Source: Prado023 sp963818445 (GTDB taxonomy: Bacteria; Actinomycetota; Actinomycetes; S36-B12; CAIYMF01). Taken from it: DNA of 64,000 nucleotides. Below the pieces are notes generated by a model. It was not told the DNA's origin and searched no databases. It was given only the letters and a program-made list of their open reading frames with translations. The stretch is from assembly GCA_963818445.1 (NCBI GenBank), contig CAWFSG010000024.1, positions 21,483 to 85,482 on the forward strand. The letters run 5' to 3'. A program made the translations under genes and the position numbers. Shown here one piece after another: positions 27,714 through 36,410 of the stretch. Numbering within the stretch: the first letter of the stretch is position 1; each line of letters opens with the position of its first letter.

Positions 27714-27833
27714 ATGGCCGGAGGGCCCCTGCGGCGCGTCGTCGATGACATCGCTGCAGCCCGAGGTCTGCTGGACTCGGGCACGATCACGCAGGCCGAG
27801 TTCGATGCGCTGAAAGCCAAGGCACTCGTCTGA
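27714..27833 (+). CDS. Short SHOCT-domain ORF, possible detached C-terminus
   Basis: A 39-residue frame (VVDDIAAARGLLDSGTITQA, then EFDALKAKALV) that is almost entirely a SHOCT module. It has only a weak ribosome binding site. It lies in the same frame as the LURP-one gene, and the 30 codons between UGA 27621 and this ATG have no stop. It is either a small independent protein or the C-terminus of the LURP-one protein cut off by a nonsense mutation or reached by readthrough. Confidence 0.45.
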   Translation: MAGGPLRRVVDDIAAARGLLDSGTITQAEFDALKAKALV

Positions 27834-27948
27834 TCGGGCGCCCCGACCTCAGGTCGCTGGCCCTGCGAGCGGCCAGCAACGAAGGGGCAACCGAGCATGC
27901 CATTCGTCGCACGAAACGGGCATGGCTGGGGACAATGGACGCTTGAAG

Positions 27949-27990
27949 AAGGGCCCCTAACCAGCGTTTGTGCTGGTCAGGGGCCCTTTT
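27949..27990 (+). terminator. Rho-independent terminator
   Basis: A 17-bp stem with one mismatch (AAGGGCCCCTAACCAGC), a 6-nt loop and a TTTT tail. It overlaps the left copy of the 86-bp direct repeat, and the hairpin half is largely conserved in the right copy. Confidence 0.75.
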
Positions 27991-28049
27991 CTTGTGGAGC
28001 GGGTGACGGGGTCCGTTGCGTCCGCTTCGCGGCCGCTCCTCCCGATTCC
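27964..28049 (+). repeat. 86-bp direct repeat, left copy (candidate island boundary)
   Basis: It matches 49445-49530 at 82 of 86 positions without gaps and in the same orientation. It contains GAGCGGGTGACGGG (27997-28010), identical to the 3' end of the tRNA-Gly gene at 49585-49655 read on the plus strand. The similarity decays gradually to the left (12 of 14 more bases) and stops abruptly to the right. This is what an attL/attR pair from integration at a tRNA 3' end would look like. Confidence 0.7.
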
Positions 28050-28214
28050 GCAGGTCGTCGATGGCCCCGTGTCTAGAAGACCTGAGCGCGGGTAGTACTC
28101 GGTATGTGTTCTGTCCCGACGGGGGCCCCAGCGCCGCCCGAATTCCCTGAGGCGGTTCCTGGCCGGAGCGGGTCATGACGTGGGTCGGTCCCTGACGATG
28201 GGCAGGGGCGCGAC

Positions 28215-28907
28215 GTGAATCCCCTCCATTCCGTGATGGACGCTGAGCCGCGTACGCTGCCGGTGCCGACCACGAAGGTGCTCGTCGTGGATGACCATCG
28301 CACCTTCGCCGAGCTGCTCTCCCGGGCCCTCGACGCTGAGCCCGACCTGCAGTGCGTGGGTCACGCCCTTGACTCGTCTGAGGCGTTGGCTGCGGTACCC
28401 CGCTTCATGCCGGACGTGGTGCTGATGGACGTGCAGCTGCCGGATCGGGACGGGATCAGCACGACGGCTGAACTCGCTGGGGCCTTCCCCCACCTGAAGG
28501 TCCTGATCCTCACGGCCCATGTGAGTCAGGAAGACATCGCGCGAGCAGGAGCCGCTGGTGCGGCAGGATTCCTGGCCAAGGATGGATCCCTGTCCGAGGT
28601 CCTCGACGCACTGCGCACGGCACGCCGAGGGAGCCTCATCCTCCCGGACGGCGTCCTGGCCGCGGTCGCAGCCCACGGAGCTCGGGACGGAACAATGCCG
28701 GAGTGGCGCCTCACTCCCCGTGAGGTCGAGGTCCTTCGTCTGCTCGGTGACGGCCGTGACCCCCGGACCATCGCAAAGGACCTGGGCGTGAGCCTGTACA
28801 CCTGTCGGGGGTACGTGAAGAGCATCCTGGCCAAGCTGGGCGTGCATTCCCAGTTGGAGGCGGTGGTCCTGGCCACCCGAGCGGGCCTCATCCGGTTCGG
28901 GCAGTAG
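28215..28907 (+). CDS. LuxR/NarL-type response regulator (left pair)
   Basis: A 230-residue two-component response regulator. The receiver domain starts KVLVVDDHRTFAELLSRALD, with phospho-acceptor Asp in PDVVLMDVQLPDRDG and Lys in GFLAKDGS. The C-terminal GerE helix-turn-helix is LTPREVEVLRLLGDGRDPRT followed by GVSLYTCRGYVKSILAKLG. The DNA-binding helix is nearly identical to that of the regulator at 48481-49161, so both probably bind the same sites. The histidine kinase starts 3 bp downstream. GTG 28215 was taken as start after GGCAGGGGC; ATG 28236 is possible. Confidence 0.9.
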   Translation: MNPLHSVMDAEPRTLPVPTTKVLVVDDHRTFAELLSRALDAEPDLQCVGHALDSSEALAAVPRFMPDVVLMDVQLPDRDGISTTAELAGAFPHLKVLILTAHVSQEDIARAGAAGAAGFLAKDGSLSEVLDALRTARRGSLILPDGVLAAVAAHGARDGTMPEWRLTPREVEVLRLLGDGRDPRTIAKDLGVSLYTCRGYVKSILAKLGVHSQLEAVVLATRAGLIRFGQ

Positions 28908-28910
28908 CAG

Positions 28911-30275
28911 ATGGCCCGGGGCAGGGGCAGGCGCAGCGCGGACGGCACCGGTCCCCCCGTGGCCGCCGAGCAACAGCCCGCTCCACGTGATGCCCTGCGC
29001 CGTGCGCTCACGTGGTACCTGCTGTGGAACTTCGTGGCCCTCGTCGTGGTGGTGATCGGCGTCGTGGCCTTCAGCGGGGTCATTGTGCGCCATGAGGCGC
29101 TCAGGGACGCCGAGCACACCGCTCGCGCCGTGGCCGAAGCGCTGGTCGTACCGCTGGCTGATGAGGGCTTCCATGCCCGGGATCCCGCCGCGCTGGCCAG
29201 GATGAATGAGGCGATGGAGTACCGGACCCGCGACGGATCCATCACCCACATCAAGGTGTGGGGGGACGCAGGGGGAGGCCGCGGCACGGTCCTCTGGGCA
29301 AGCGAGAAGCCGTTGGTCGGCCGGACCTTCGAGATGGACGTCGAGGAGTACGCCCTGTTCGGCACCTGGGGCATGGTGTCGGAGGTCTCCGATCTCCAGA
29401 AGGAGGAGAACCTGCTCGAGCGCCCCGCCGGCCAGCTCGTCGAGGTCTACACCGGGACCCGCGACGCGGCAGGGATCCCGATTGTCTTCGAGGTGTACAT
29501 CTCCTTGGCCGGACTCACGCAGAACATGAGGACTCTCATCGGCGTGATCCTTCCGCTTCCCATGGGTGCGCTGCTCGTGCTGTCCCTGGCCACCTTGCCG
29601 CTGGCTGTGTCGCTGGCCCACAAGGTTGACCGCGGGCAGCAGCAGATGCAGCGGCTGCTGTCCAACGCGGTCGAGTTCTGGGACTTCGAGCGCCGTCGGA
29701 TCGCCCGGGACCTGCATGACGGCGTGGTCCAGGATCTGGCTGGGGTCGGGTACGCGCTTGCCTCGGAAGCGCGCCAACTGCCAGCCGACGGGCTGCAGCG
29801 ACAGCACATCGATGAGGCCGGGGACATCCTGCGTCGGGACCTGGTCGCACTGCGAACGCTGATGACCGAGATCTACCCCCCGGACTTCGAGGAGAAGGGC
29901 CTGGCTGAGGTGATCCGCGACATGGGTGGCCTCTACGGCCCCGGTCCGACGTCGCTGCGACTCGAGATCGACGAGCCACTGAGCCCGCACCCGATGACGG
30001 CGAGGCTGGCGTACCGGGTGATCCGGGAGGCCCTGGGCAATGCGGCCAGGCATGCCGATGCCTCATCGGTCGTGGTGAGGATCGGCCAGCGGGACGGGGT
30101 CCTCAGCTTCGAGGTCGTCGACGACGGCGTGGGATTCGATCCCTCGCTCGGCAGCCCCGAGGGGCACTTCGGTCTGGACCTGATCTCCGAGATGGTCGCG
30201 GATTCCGGCGGTAGCCTGTCGATCGAATCCTCGGCCGGGACCGGGACCGCGGTTCGATGCCGGCTGCCATTGTGA
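28911..30275 (+). CDS. Membrane histidine kinase, NarX-like HisKA_3 type (left pair)
   Basis: A 454-residue sensor kinase. Two membrane helices (about residues 33-57 and 218-240) flank an extracytoplasmic sensor domain of about 160 residues containing IKVWGDAGGGRGTVLWASEK followed by PLVGRTFEMDVEEYALFG. The HisKA_3 box is RRRIARDLHDGVVQDLAGVG and the ATPase has RLAYRVIREALGNAARHADA, DDGVGFDP and GHFGLDLISEMV. The sensor motif recurs almost unchanged in the kinase at 47121-48437, so both probably sense the same signal. Co-transcribed with the response regulator (3 bp gap). Confidence 0.92.
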   Translation: MARGRGRRSADGTGPPVAAEQQPAPRDALRRALTWYLLWNFVALVVVVIGVVAFSGVIVRHEALRDAEHTARAVAEALVVPLADEGFHARDPAALARMNEAMEYRTRDGSITHIKVWGDAGGGRGTVLWASEKPLVGRTFEMDVEEYALFGTWGMVSEVSDLQKEENLLERPAGQLVEVYTGTRDAAGIPIVFEVYISLAGLTQNMRTLIGVILPLPMGALLVLSLATLPLAVSLAHKVDRGQQQMQRLLSNAVEFWDFERRRIARDLHDGVVQDLAGVGYALASEARQLPADGLQRQHIDEAGDILRRDLVALRTLMTEIYPPDFEEKGLAEVIRDMGGLYGPGPTSLRLEIDEPLSPHPMTARLAYRVIREALGNAARHADASSVVVRIGQRDGVLSFEVVDDGVGFDPSLGSPEGHFGLDLISEMVADSGGSLSIESSAGTGTAVRCRLPL

Positions 30276-30349
30276 CCGGGAGGGGCGGGCCTGCGGCCTG
30301 CGGAGCCAGCAGCGAGGGTCCCACAATGAGTCGTGTTCCGCTCTGGGAT

Positions 30350-30363
30350 CCCCAAGGTTGGGG
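30350..30363. promoter_or_regulatory. Palindrome CCCCAA-N2-TTGGGG, copy 1
   Basis: A perfect 14-bp inverted repeat with a GG spacer lies 74 bp after the kinase stop and 126 bp before the start of the receiver-only gene. The same arms recur at 31897-31910 between the SARP gene and the first multicopper oxidase gene. It is probably an operator of a regulator in this island. Confidence 0.5.
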
Positions 30364-30489
30364 GTGGCGGTCGGGGAGACCAGTGGACACAATTCGTGTA
30401 CGCGCCCTTCACAGGAACCCGGGACGTCGCACCATCGGCGACCCACCCGGTCGGGCCGAGTGCAGATCGCCTGGCCGGAAGGGGCACTC

Positions 30490-30942
30490 ATGACTCCAGA
30501 TCCGCCCAGCGCTCTGGGGCATCCAGCCAGGAGGCGAGGTACCAGCCCGGCACCGCCGCCGATCCGAGTCCTGGTCGTCGATGATCACGGGCTGCTCCGC
30601 GATTCGATCCGGATCCTTCTCCGGGGGGTGCCCGACATGGAGTGGGTGGGCGAAGCGTGCGATGGTGCGGAGGCGATCGACCAAGTGGTCCGCACCCGCC
30701 CCGACATCGTCCTGATGGATCTGGCCATGCCGGGTGTCGACGGCCTGACCGCAACTGAGTACATCACCCGCGACCACCCTGATGTTCGCGTACTCGTGCT
30801 GACCAGCTTCACCGACGCCATGCACCTGCGGGCCGCGCGGGATGCCGGTGCCTCTGGGTTCCTGAGCAAGGACGGCGATCCGGCGACGATCGTGGCGGGC
30901 ATCCGATCCGTGTTCGGCGGGGGTGCACCGGTCTGGTCCTGA
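30490..30942 (+). CDS. Receiver-only response regulator (DNA-binding domain missing)
   Basis: A 150-residue NarL-family receiver: IRVLVVDDHGLLRDSIRILL, phospho-acceptor Asp in PDIVLMDLAMPGVDG, VLVLTSF and GFLSKDGD. It ends at SVFGGGAPVWS, just where NarL-type proteins enter the linker to the helix-turn-helix. No HTH is found downstream before the convergent SARP gene 62 bp away. It is either truncated or works as a free receiver competing for kinase phosphoryl groups. The ATG at 30490 has GGAAGGGG upstream. Confidence 0.82.
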   Translation: MTPDPPSALGHPARRRGTSPAPPPIRVLVVDDHGLLRDSIRILLRGVPDMEWVGEACDGAEAIDQVVRTRPDIVLMDLAMPGVDGLTATEYITRDHPDVRVLVLTSFTDAMHLRAARDAGASGFLSKDGDPATIVAGIRSVFGGGAPVWS

Positions 30943-31004
30943 GGCCTTGCACTGATGGGTGACGGCCCGCGCACCTCCGTGGCGACCCGCAACATCGGGG
31001 GGCG

Positions 31005-31829
31005 TCAGGCCACGGATCGGTCCCCTGCGATGGGGATGCGGCGGGTTGCCGGCGGGTAGAAGGTGGCCAGGATCTCGGCCACGGGGATTCGTGCCTCGAT
31101 TGACTTCGCCATCTCCTCGGTCTCGGGGCCGCAGTCGACTCCCAGTTCGCGGTCGAGCGTCGCGCGGCATCGATCGAGCGTGCGGCGCACGATGTCGTGG
31201 TGCCCGAGCCCGTGGTTGGCCAGCATGATCAGTCGGAAGGCCTCCTCCGAGTACCGGGCAAGGCCCAGTGCGAGTTCCGCGTGCCGCAGCCCCGGGGCGA
31301 GCGCACCCTCGGCGAGCCAGTCGCGGGCCAGGTCCAGATGCGCCCGGGTGGTGCGGTCGGTGTAGACCAGTCGCTCCTCCTGGACCCACTCGTCGTATCG
31401 GGCATGCTCCAGGACCGCGCCCGAGGCCAGCGCCACAGCGGCCGTGAGCAGCCGTAGCCGGTCAGTGCGGGTCGCTCGCTCGGCCCCGAGCACCAGCTCA
31501 TCGAACCGGTCGAGGTCGACGCTGACCTCGTCGAGCGCGAGCCGATAGGCGCCTGACCCGGTCACGATCACCCGCCGGGCTTGGACCCGGTCGAGGAACA
31601 TGTTCTGTCGCAGGACACAGACGTAGGTGTTCAGCGTCGCGACGACGTTCCTGGGCTCCTGGCCCTCGGGCCAGAGGGCGTCGGCGATCACGTCGGTGCA
31701 GACGAGGTGCCCGCGGGCGAGGAGCAGCAGCTCCAGGACCTGGCGTGGCTTCACACCGCCGAGATCCCCTGGACCCAGCACGCGTTCACCGTCTCGCACC
31801 ACCAAGGGGCCGAACATCGAGATCTCCAT
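31005..31829 (-). CDS. SARP/BTAD-type transcriptional activator
   Basis: A 274-residue regulator with an OmpR-like winged helix (MFGPLVVRDGERVLGPGDLG, then GVKPRQVLELLLLARGHLVC, ALWPEGQ) followed by a bacterial transcriptional activation domain (RFDELVLGAERATRTDRLRL, RAHLDLARDWLAEGALAPGL, RCRATLDRELGVDCGPE). SARPs activate secondary metabolism and other accessory clusters. It is divergent from the multicopper oxidase operon with about 157 bp between, and the shared region holds the CCCCAA-TTGGGG palindrome, so it is the best candidate local activator. The ATG at 31829 has GGAGG 8 nt upstream; the longer frame runs into the promoter. Confidence 0.85.
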   Translation of the reverse strand: MEISMFGPLVVRDGERVLGPGDLGGVKPRQVLELLLLARGHLVCTDVIADALWPEGQEPRNVVATLNTYVCVLRQNMFLDRVQARRVIVTGSGAYRLALDEVSVDLDRFDELVLGAERATRTDRLRLLTAAVALASGAVLEHARYDEWVQEERLVYTDRTTRAHLDLARDWLAEGALAPGLRHAELALGLARYSEEAFRLIMLANHGLGHHDIVRRTLDRCRATLDRELGVDCGPETEEMAKSIEARIPVAEILATFYPPATRRIPIAGDRSVA

Positions 31830-31857
31830 GCGGCTCGCCTCCGCGCCGTCGGCTGAA

Positions 31858-31876
31858 TGAGGGTCACCTAACCATG
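31858..31876. promoter_or_regulatory. Weak DtxR/IdeR-like box in SARP-MCO intergenic region
   Basis: The 19 bp TGAGGGTCACCTAACCATG matches 12 of 19 positions of the DtxR/IdeR consensus palindrome. It is weaker than the site at 36392-36410. DtxR-family proteins sense Fe(II) or Mn(II). This is an inference only. Confidence 0.3.
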
Positions 31877-31896
31877 GCCCCGGAATGTTCGTACAT

Positions 31897-31910
31897 CCCC
31901 AACTTTGGGG
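31897..31910. promoter_or_regulatory. Palindrome CCCCAA-N2-TTGGGG, copy 2
   Basis: A perfect 14-bp inverted repeat with a CT spacer lies 67 bp upstream of the SARP start and 76 bp upstream of the first multicopper oxidase start. A second symmetrical element, CCCA-N4-TGGG, is at 31934-31945. The same palindrome occurs at 30350-30363. Confidence 0.55.
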
Positions 31911-31986
31911 GGATCCGCGCAATCAAAAGGAGTCCCAAAGGTGGGTCCCCTACGGTGCGGGCCACTTCCCAAGGAGAGGGGTTGCC

Positions 31987-33579
31987 ATGACGCTGACGAG
32001 GCGTGATCTGCTGAAGGTGGGCGTTCTTGCGGGCGGGGCGCTGCTGCTGCCGCTCGAGCGCGGGGTCCGTGGCGTGCGGGCGGCTGCGGCGAACCGGATC
32101 GCAGAGAGCCAGCTGCCGCTGCCGTTCTCGGTGCCGTTCACGATCCCGCCGGTGGCCAGTGCGATGCGCTCGGACGCGACGACGGACTACTACTGGCTGA
32201 CGATGCGCGAGCAGGCCACCGAGATCATCCCCGGCTACCAGACCCGGATCTGGGGCTACAACGGGACATTCCCCGGGCCGACGCTCGACGTGCAGCGGGG
32301 CCGGCCGGTCGTGGTGCGCCATGTCAACCAGCTCCCGCCGAGCCATCCCACCCTGGGCTACACCCCGTACACGTCGGTGCACCTGCACGGCTCGGGGTCG
32401 CTGCCCCAGTTCGACGGGTATGCCAGCGACGTGACGTATCCCGGCTACTACAAGGACTACCACTACCCGAACTTCCAGGACGCCCGCACCCTCTGGTACC
32501 ACGACCACGGCGTGCACCGAACCGCGTCGAACGTGTACACCGGGCTTGCCGGGATGTATCGGATGCACGATCCACTCGAGCAGTCCCTGCCCATCCCACA
32601 GGGCTACTACGACGTGCCACTGGTCATCAGCGATGCCATGTTCGACGCGGACGGGGAGCTGCTCTACGACGACAACGACCAGTCCGGGGTGTTCGGCGAC
32701 GTCATCCTGGTCAACGGCCGGCCCTGGCCGGTGATGAAGGTCGAGCGCCGCAAGTACCGTTTCCGGATCCTCAACGCCTCGGTGACAAGGACCTACGAAT
32801 GGCAGCTCAGCACCGGTGATCCGCTGGTCGTGATCGGAACCGACGGCGGACTCATGCCGGCCCCGCAGCCCGTCAAGCGCCTCCTGCACGGCAATGCCGA
32901 GCGCTACGAGGTGATCATCGACTTCGCCAAGTACAAGATCGGTCAGCGCGTCGTCCTTCGCAACATCAGCCCGAAGAACAACATCAACTACACCCACACC
33001 GACAAGGTGATGGCCTTCGATGTGACCTCCAAGCCCAGCACCACGAAATGGAACTCCATCCCGACTGTCCTCAACAAGGCCAATCCGACCATGGCGCTGA
33101 GCCCGACCGGCTCCGCCCCACCCAGGGTCATGGCTCTGGTGCGCTCTGGGGGCCAGTGGACCATCAACGGCCAGACCTGGGCCGACGTCGAGGCCAGCGG
33201 CTTCCAGCTTGCCCTGGCGAACCCGGCGCTGAACTCGGTGGAGGTCTGGGAGATCCAGAACGACTCGGGTGGCTGGCACCACCCGCTGCACATCCACCTG
33301 ATCGACTTCCGCATCCTGGATCGCGAGTTCGATCGCAACGGCATCCGTGTGGCACCACGGCCGCACGAGATCGGCCCCAAGGATGTGGTGCACGTCGGGG
33401 AGAACGAGCGTGTCCGCGTCATCGCCCAGTACGGACCGAACGACGGCAGGTACATGATCCACTGCCACAACCTGGTCCATGAGGACCACGACATGATGGG
33501 CCAATTCACTGTCGGCTCGGGTGGCTGGGACCCGATCACGGGGGCACCGTGCCAGCCACTGCCGGCCCCGGAGCTCTGA
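31987..33579 (+). CDS. Tat-exported multicopper oxidase (CotA/bilirubin oxidase/MoxA-like)
   Basis: A 530-residue multicopper oxidase, which oxidises phenols, pigments or metal ions and reduces O2 to water. The Tat signal is TRRDLLKVGVLAGGALLLPL. Copper ligands are complete: HLHG (132-135), WYHDHG (170-175), HHPLHIH, and HCHNLVHEDHDM at the end (Cys493 for type 1 copper, axial Met503). The ATG has AAGGAGAGG upstream. The next genes are a small membrane protein and a second, related oxidase, all in one direction. The substrate is not defined; Mn(II) or phenolic compounds are plausible given the neighbouring peroxidase. Confidence 0.92.
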   Translation: MTLTRRDLLKVGVLAGGALLLPLERGVRGVRAAAANRIAESQLPLPFSVPFTIPPVASAMRSDATTDYYWLTMREQATEIIPGYQTRIWGYNGTFPGPTLDVQRGRPVVVRHVNQLPPSHPTLGYTPYTSVHLHGSGSLPQFDGYASDVTYPGYYKDYHYPNFQDARTLWYHDHGVHRTASNVYTGLAGMYRMHDPLEQSLPIPQGYYDVPLVISDAMFDADGELLYDDNDQSGVFGDVILVNGRPWPVMKVERRKYRFRILNASVTRTYEWQLSTGDPLVVIGTDGGLMPAPQPVKRLLHGNAERYEVIIDFAKYKIGQRVVLRNISPKNNINYTHTDKVMAFDVTSKPSTTKWNSIPTVLNKANPTMALSPTGSAPPRVMALVRSGGQWTINGQTWADVEASGFQLALANPALNSVEVWEIQNDSGGWHHPLHIHLIDFRILDREFDRNGIRVAPRPHEIGPKDVVHVGENERVRVIAQYGPNDGRYMIHCHNLVHEDHDMMGQFTVGSGGWDPITGAPCQPLPAPEL

Positions 33580-33584
33580 GTTCG

Positions 33585-34139
33585 ATGACAACCACTGACC
33601 GCACCACGGCCAGTTGGGCGGGCTCGCCTGCCGGCCCAGTCACGGACGGGCCCCGGCCCACGACAATGGCGGCCGCGGCCCTGTCCGTCGGTGTTGGCTC
33701 CGTCCACGTGGCCCTCGCACCGGAGCACCTGGCGCACTGGTGGGTGTTCGGGGCGTTCTTCCTCGTCGTCGGGCTCTTCCAACTCGGGTACGCCGGCGCA
33801 GTGCTATGGCGCCCGAACTGGCAGATCGCCCTGGTCGGTATCGTCGTGAACACGGCCATCGTCCTCACCTACGTTGCGAGCAGGACGGTCGGCCTGCCGG
33901 TCTCCCCACCCCCTGAGGATGTGGAGGCTGGTGGGGGGCACAGCGAGGGGGGCGAGGGTGCGGGCCGCTTCACGGAGGCCGTTGGGGTGCTGGACCTCGC
34001 AACCGCCGCGGCAGAGCTGGCGCTCATCGGGGTCCTGGTCAGCCTGCTGCCCCGTCGCCTTCGCACGTCCACCTGCAATGTCCTGCTGCTCATCGGCGTA
34101 GCGCTCTGGGCCCTGCGCGTCAGCGGCTCCCTGTCCTGA
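33585..34139 (+). CDS. Four-helix membrane protein of unknown function
   Basis: A 184-residue protein with about four membrane helices. The first has SVGVGSVHVALAPEHLAHWW, with four histidines in and near the membrane, and a Gly/Glu-rich loop (EDVEAGGGHSEGGEGAG) joins helices 3 and 4. It lies 5 bp after the first multicopper oxidase stop and 38 bp before the second oxidase, so it is probably part of the same operon. The histidines suggest metal or haem contact, which is inference. A protein of similar plan is encoded at 43826-44278. Confidence 0.72.
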   Translation: MTTTDRTTASWAGSPAGPVTDGPRPTTMAAAALSVGVGSVHVALAPEHLAHWWVFGAFFLVVGLFQLGYAGAVLWRPNWQIALVGIVVNTAIVLTYVASRTVGLPVSPPPEDVEAGGGHSEGGEGAGRFTEAVGVLDLATAAAELALIGVLVSLLPRRLRTSTCNVLLLIGVALWALRVSGSLS

Positions 34140-34177
34140 GGTCCCTGCTGCCCGTTCGTCTGGCGAGAGGTGAGGTC

Positions 34178-35761
34178 ATGGGTCTGACCAGGCGGGACAT
34201 GCTGAAGGTGGGCGTCCTCGCCGGGGGAGTGCTGCTGCTGCCCCTGGAGCGTGGTGTGCGGGCCGCCGTGACGAACCGGATCGCGGAGAGCCAGCTGCCG
34301 TTGCCATTCACGCTGCCTTTCGCGCTCCCTCCGGCAGCGCGCCCGGTGCGCTCGGATGACAGCCGGGACCTCTACTGGCTGACGATGCGCGAGCAGGCCG
34401 CCGAGATCATCCCCGGCCACCAGACCCGGATCTGGGGCTACAACGGCACCTTCCCCGGCCCGACGTTCGACGTGCAGCGGGGCCGCCCGATCGTGGTGCG
34501 CCAGGTCAACCAGCTCCCGCCGGCCCATCCCGTCCTCGGCTAACCCCCTACACCTCGGTCCACCTGCATGGGGCGGCATCGCTGCCGCAGTACGACGGCT
34601 ACGCCAACGACGTCACATACCCGGGCTTCTACAAGGACTACCACTACCTGAACGACCAGGACGCCCGGACGATCTGGTATCACGACCACGGCGTGCACCA
34701 CACAGCCTCGAACGTCGCCATGGGGCTGGCCGGGATGTATCGGATGCACGATCCGCTCGAGCAGTCGCTGCCGATCCCACAGGGCGACTACGACGTGCCG
34801 CTGGTGGTCAGCGACGCGATGTTCGACGCCTCCGGCCAGTTCCTCCACGACGACAACGACCAGTCCGGGACCTTCGGGGACGTGATCCTCGTGAACGGCC
34901 GGCCCTGGCCGGTGATGAGGGTCGAGCGGCGCAAGTACCGCTTCCGGATCCTCAACGCCTCTATCTCGAGGTCCTACCGATGGCAACTGGACAGCGGAGA
35001 ACCCCTGGTGGTCATCGGGACCGACGCGGGCCTCATGCCTGTCCCACAGCCCGTCAGGAGCCTGCGACACGTCAGCGCCGAGCGCTACGAGGTGATCATC
35101 GACTTCGCCAGGTACAAGATCGGTCAACGCGTCGCCCTCCGCAACATCAGCCCGAAGAACAACATCGACTATACCCACACGGACAAGGTCATCGCCTTCG
35201 ACGTCATCGGCAATCCGAGGACCACGAGCGGGAATGCGATTCCCGAGGTCCTGAACCCGGACAACGAGACCATGGCCCTCATCCCGGCGCAGGACGCCGT
35301 CACCCTGGACCCTGGCGCTGGTGCGCTCCGGGGGCCAATGGACCATCAACCGCCAGACCTGGGGAGACGTCATGGCCAGCGGCTTCCAGATCAGCCTCGC
35401 GAACCCCGCCCTCGACTCGGTCGAGATCTGGGAGCTTCGCAACGATTCCGGCGGCTGGACCCACCCGTTTCACATCCACCTGGTCGACTTCCGCGTCCTT
35501 GACCGCGAGGTCGACCGCAACGGATTCCGCCTGCCCGCGCGACCACACGAGCGTGGCCCGAAGGACACGGTCAGCCTCGGTGAGAACGAACGGGTTCGGG
35601 TGGTGGTCAAGTTCGGACCGCATGCCGGTCGGTACATGGTCCACTGCCACAACGTGGTCCATGAGGACCACGACATGATGGGCCAGATCACCGTGGGCGA
35701 TGGTGGGCCCGACCCGATGACCACGGCGCCGAGCGGCCCGCTGCCGGCGCCGGAGCTCTGA
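34178..35761 (+). pseudogene. Second Tat-exported multicopper oxidase (two frame breaks)
   Basis: Closely similar to the oxidase at 31987-33579 along its whole length (about 527 residues when joined): Tat signal TRRDMLKVGVLAGGVLLLPL, HLHGAASLPQYDGY, WYHDHGVHHTASN, HPFHIHLVDF and HCHNVVHEDHDMMG, so all copper ligands survive. The frame breaks at about 34542, where GGCTAACCCCC lacks the C of the GGCTACACC seen in the first copy. A second break near 35305 fits one extra base. Comparison with the intact first copy makes both events easy to see. Either a recent pseudogene of a tandem duplicate or a sequence error. Confidence 0.85.
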
Positions 35762-35764
35762 CTC

Positions 35765-36327
35765 GTGGCGGCCACCTCGGGTCCGCCCGTGGTCTGCGTG
35801 GAGTGCGTGGGTCCGCGGGCCGCCGGCGCAGTGTCCCGACGAGTGCGCGGGCGGGCCACCTGCGGCGGGCGGTCGTGGGCGCCGCCGCTCGCGCTGATGG
35901 CTCCCATCGTGCTGCTCGCGGTCGTCGCGGAGCCGATGCGGGTCACCTCAGGGAGCATGAGCCCGACGCTCGTCGCCGGGGACCACATCATCATCGACAA
36001 GCTCACCGGCCGATGGCGACCCCCGCGATCGGTGACCTCGTCGTGTTCCGTGAGCCAGGTCGAGGCGATCTCGCCGTCAAGCGGGTCGTTGCCGTCGCGG
36101 GGGCCTCCGTGGCCCTCGAGGACGGCGTGCTGGAGATCGATGGGGTCCCACAGCCCGAGCCTGCACTCGACCATCGCGGGGTCGACTCCGTCTACTTCGG
36201 TCCAGTCACCGTGCCTGCCGGCTCGGTGTTCGTCCTGGGTGACAACCGTGGTGAGTCCATCGACTCGCGGGACTACGGGGCGATCCGCGTGGACGACCTG
36301 GTCGGCCGGGTGACCCGGCACCTCTGA
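35765..36327 (+). pseudogene. Signal peptidase I (S26), one frame break
   Basis: A type I signal peptidase of about 187 residues when joined. One membrane helix (PPLALMAPIVLLAVVAEPMR) is followed by the catalytic Ser in VTSGSMSPTLVAGDHIIIDK; after a frame break near 36015 (one base missing) come GDLVVFREPGRGDLAVKRVV, with the catalytic Lys, and VFVLGDNRGESIDSRDYG. It follows the second oxidase by 3 bp and precedes the large secreted peroxidase, so it may serve the export of this cluster. GTG start. Confidence 0.82.
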
Positions 36328-36391
36328 CGGTCAACGGCCGCCCACCCGAGGCCCCGAAGGTTCCCAAAAGGTTCTTCGAAGAGCGATCCAT

Positions 36392-36410
36392 AAAGGTACG
36401 CCTCACCTCA
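36392..36410. promoter_or_regulatory. DtxR/IdeR-like box upstream of the peroxidase gene
   Basis: AAAGGTACGCCTCACCTCA matches 13 of 19 positions of the DtxR/IdeR consensus, and 12 of 15 in the central palindrome AGGTTAGSCTAACCT. It lies about 110 bp before the peroxidase start. Iron or manganese control of a haem peroxidase would be sensible, but no dtxR gene is in the window. Confidence 0.4.
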
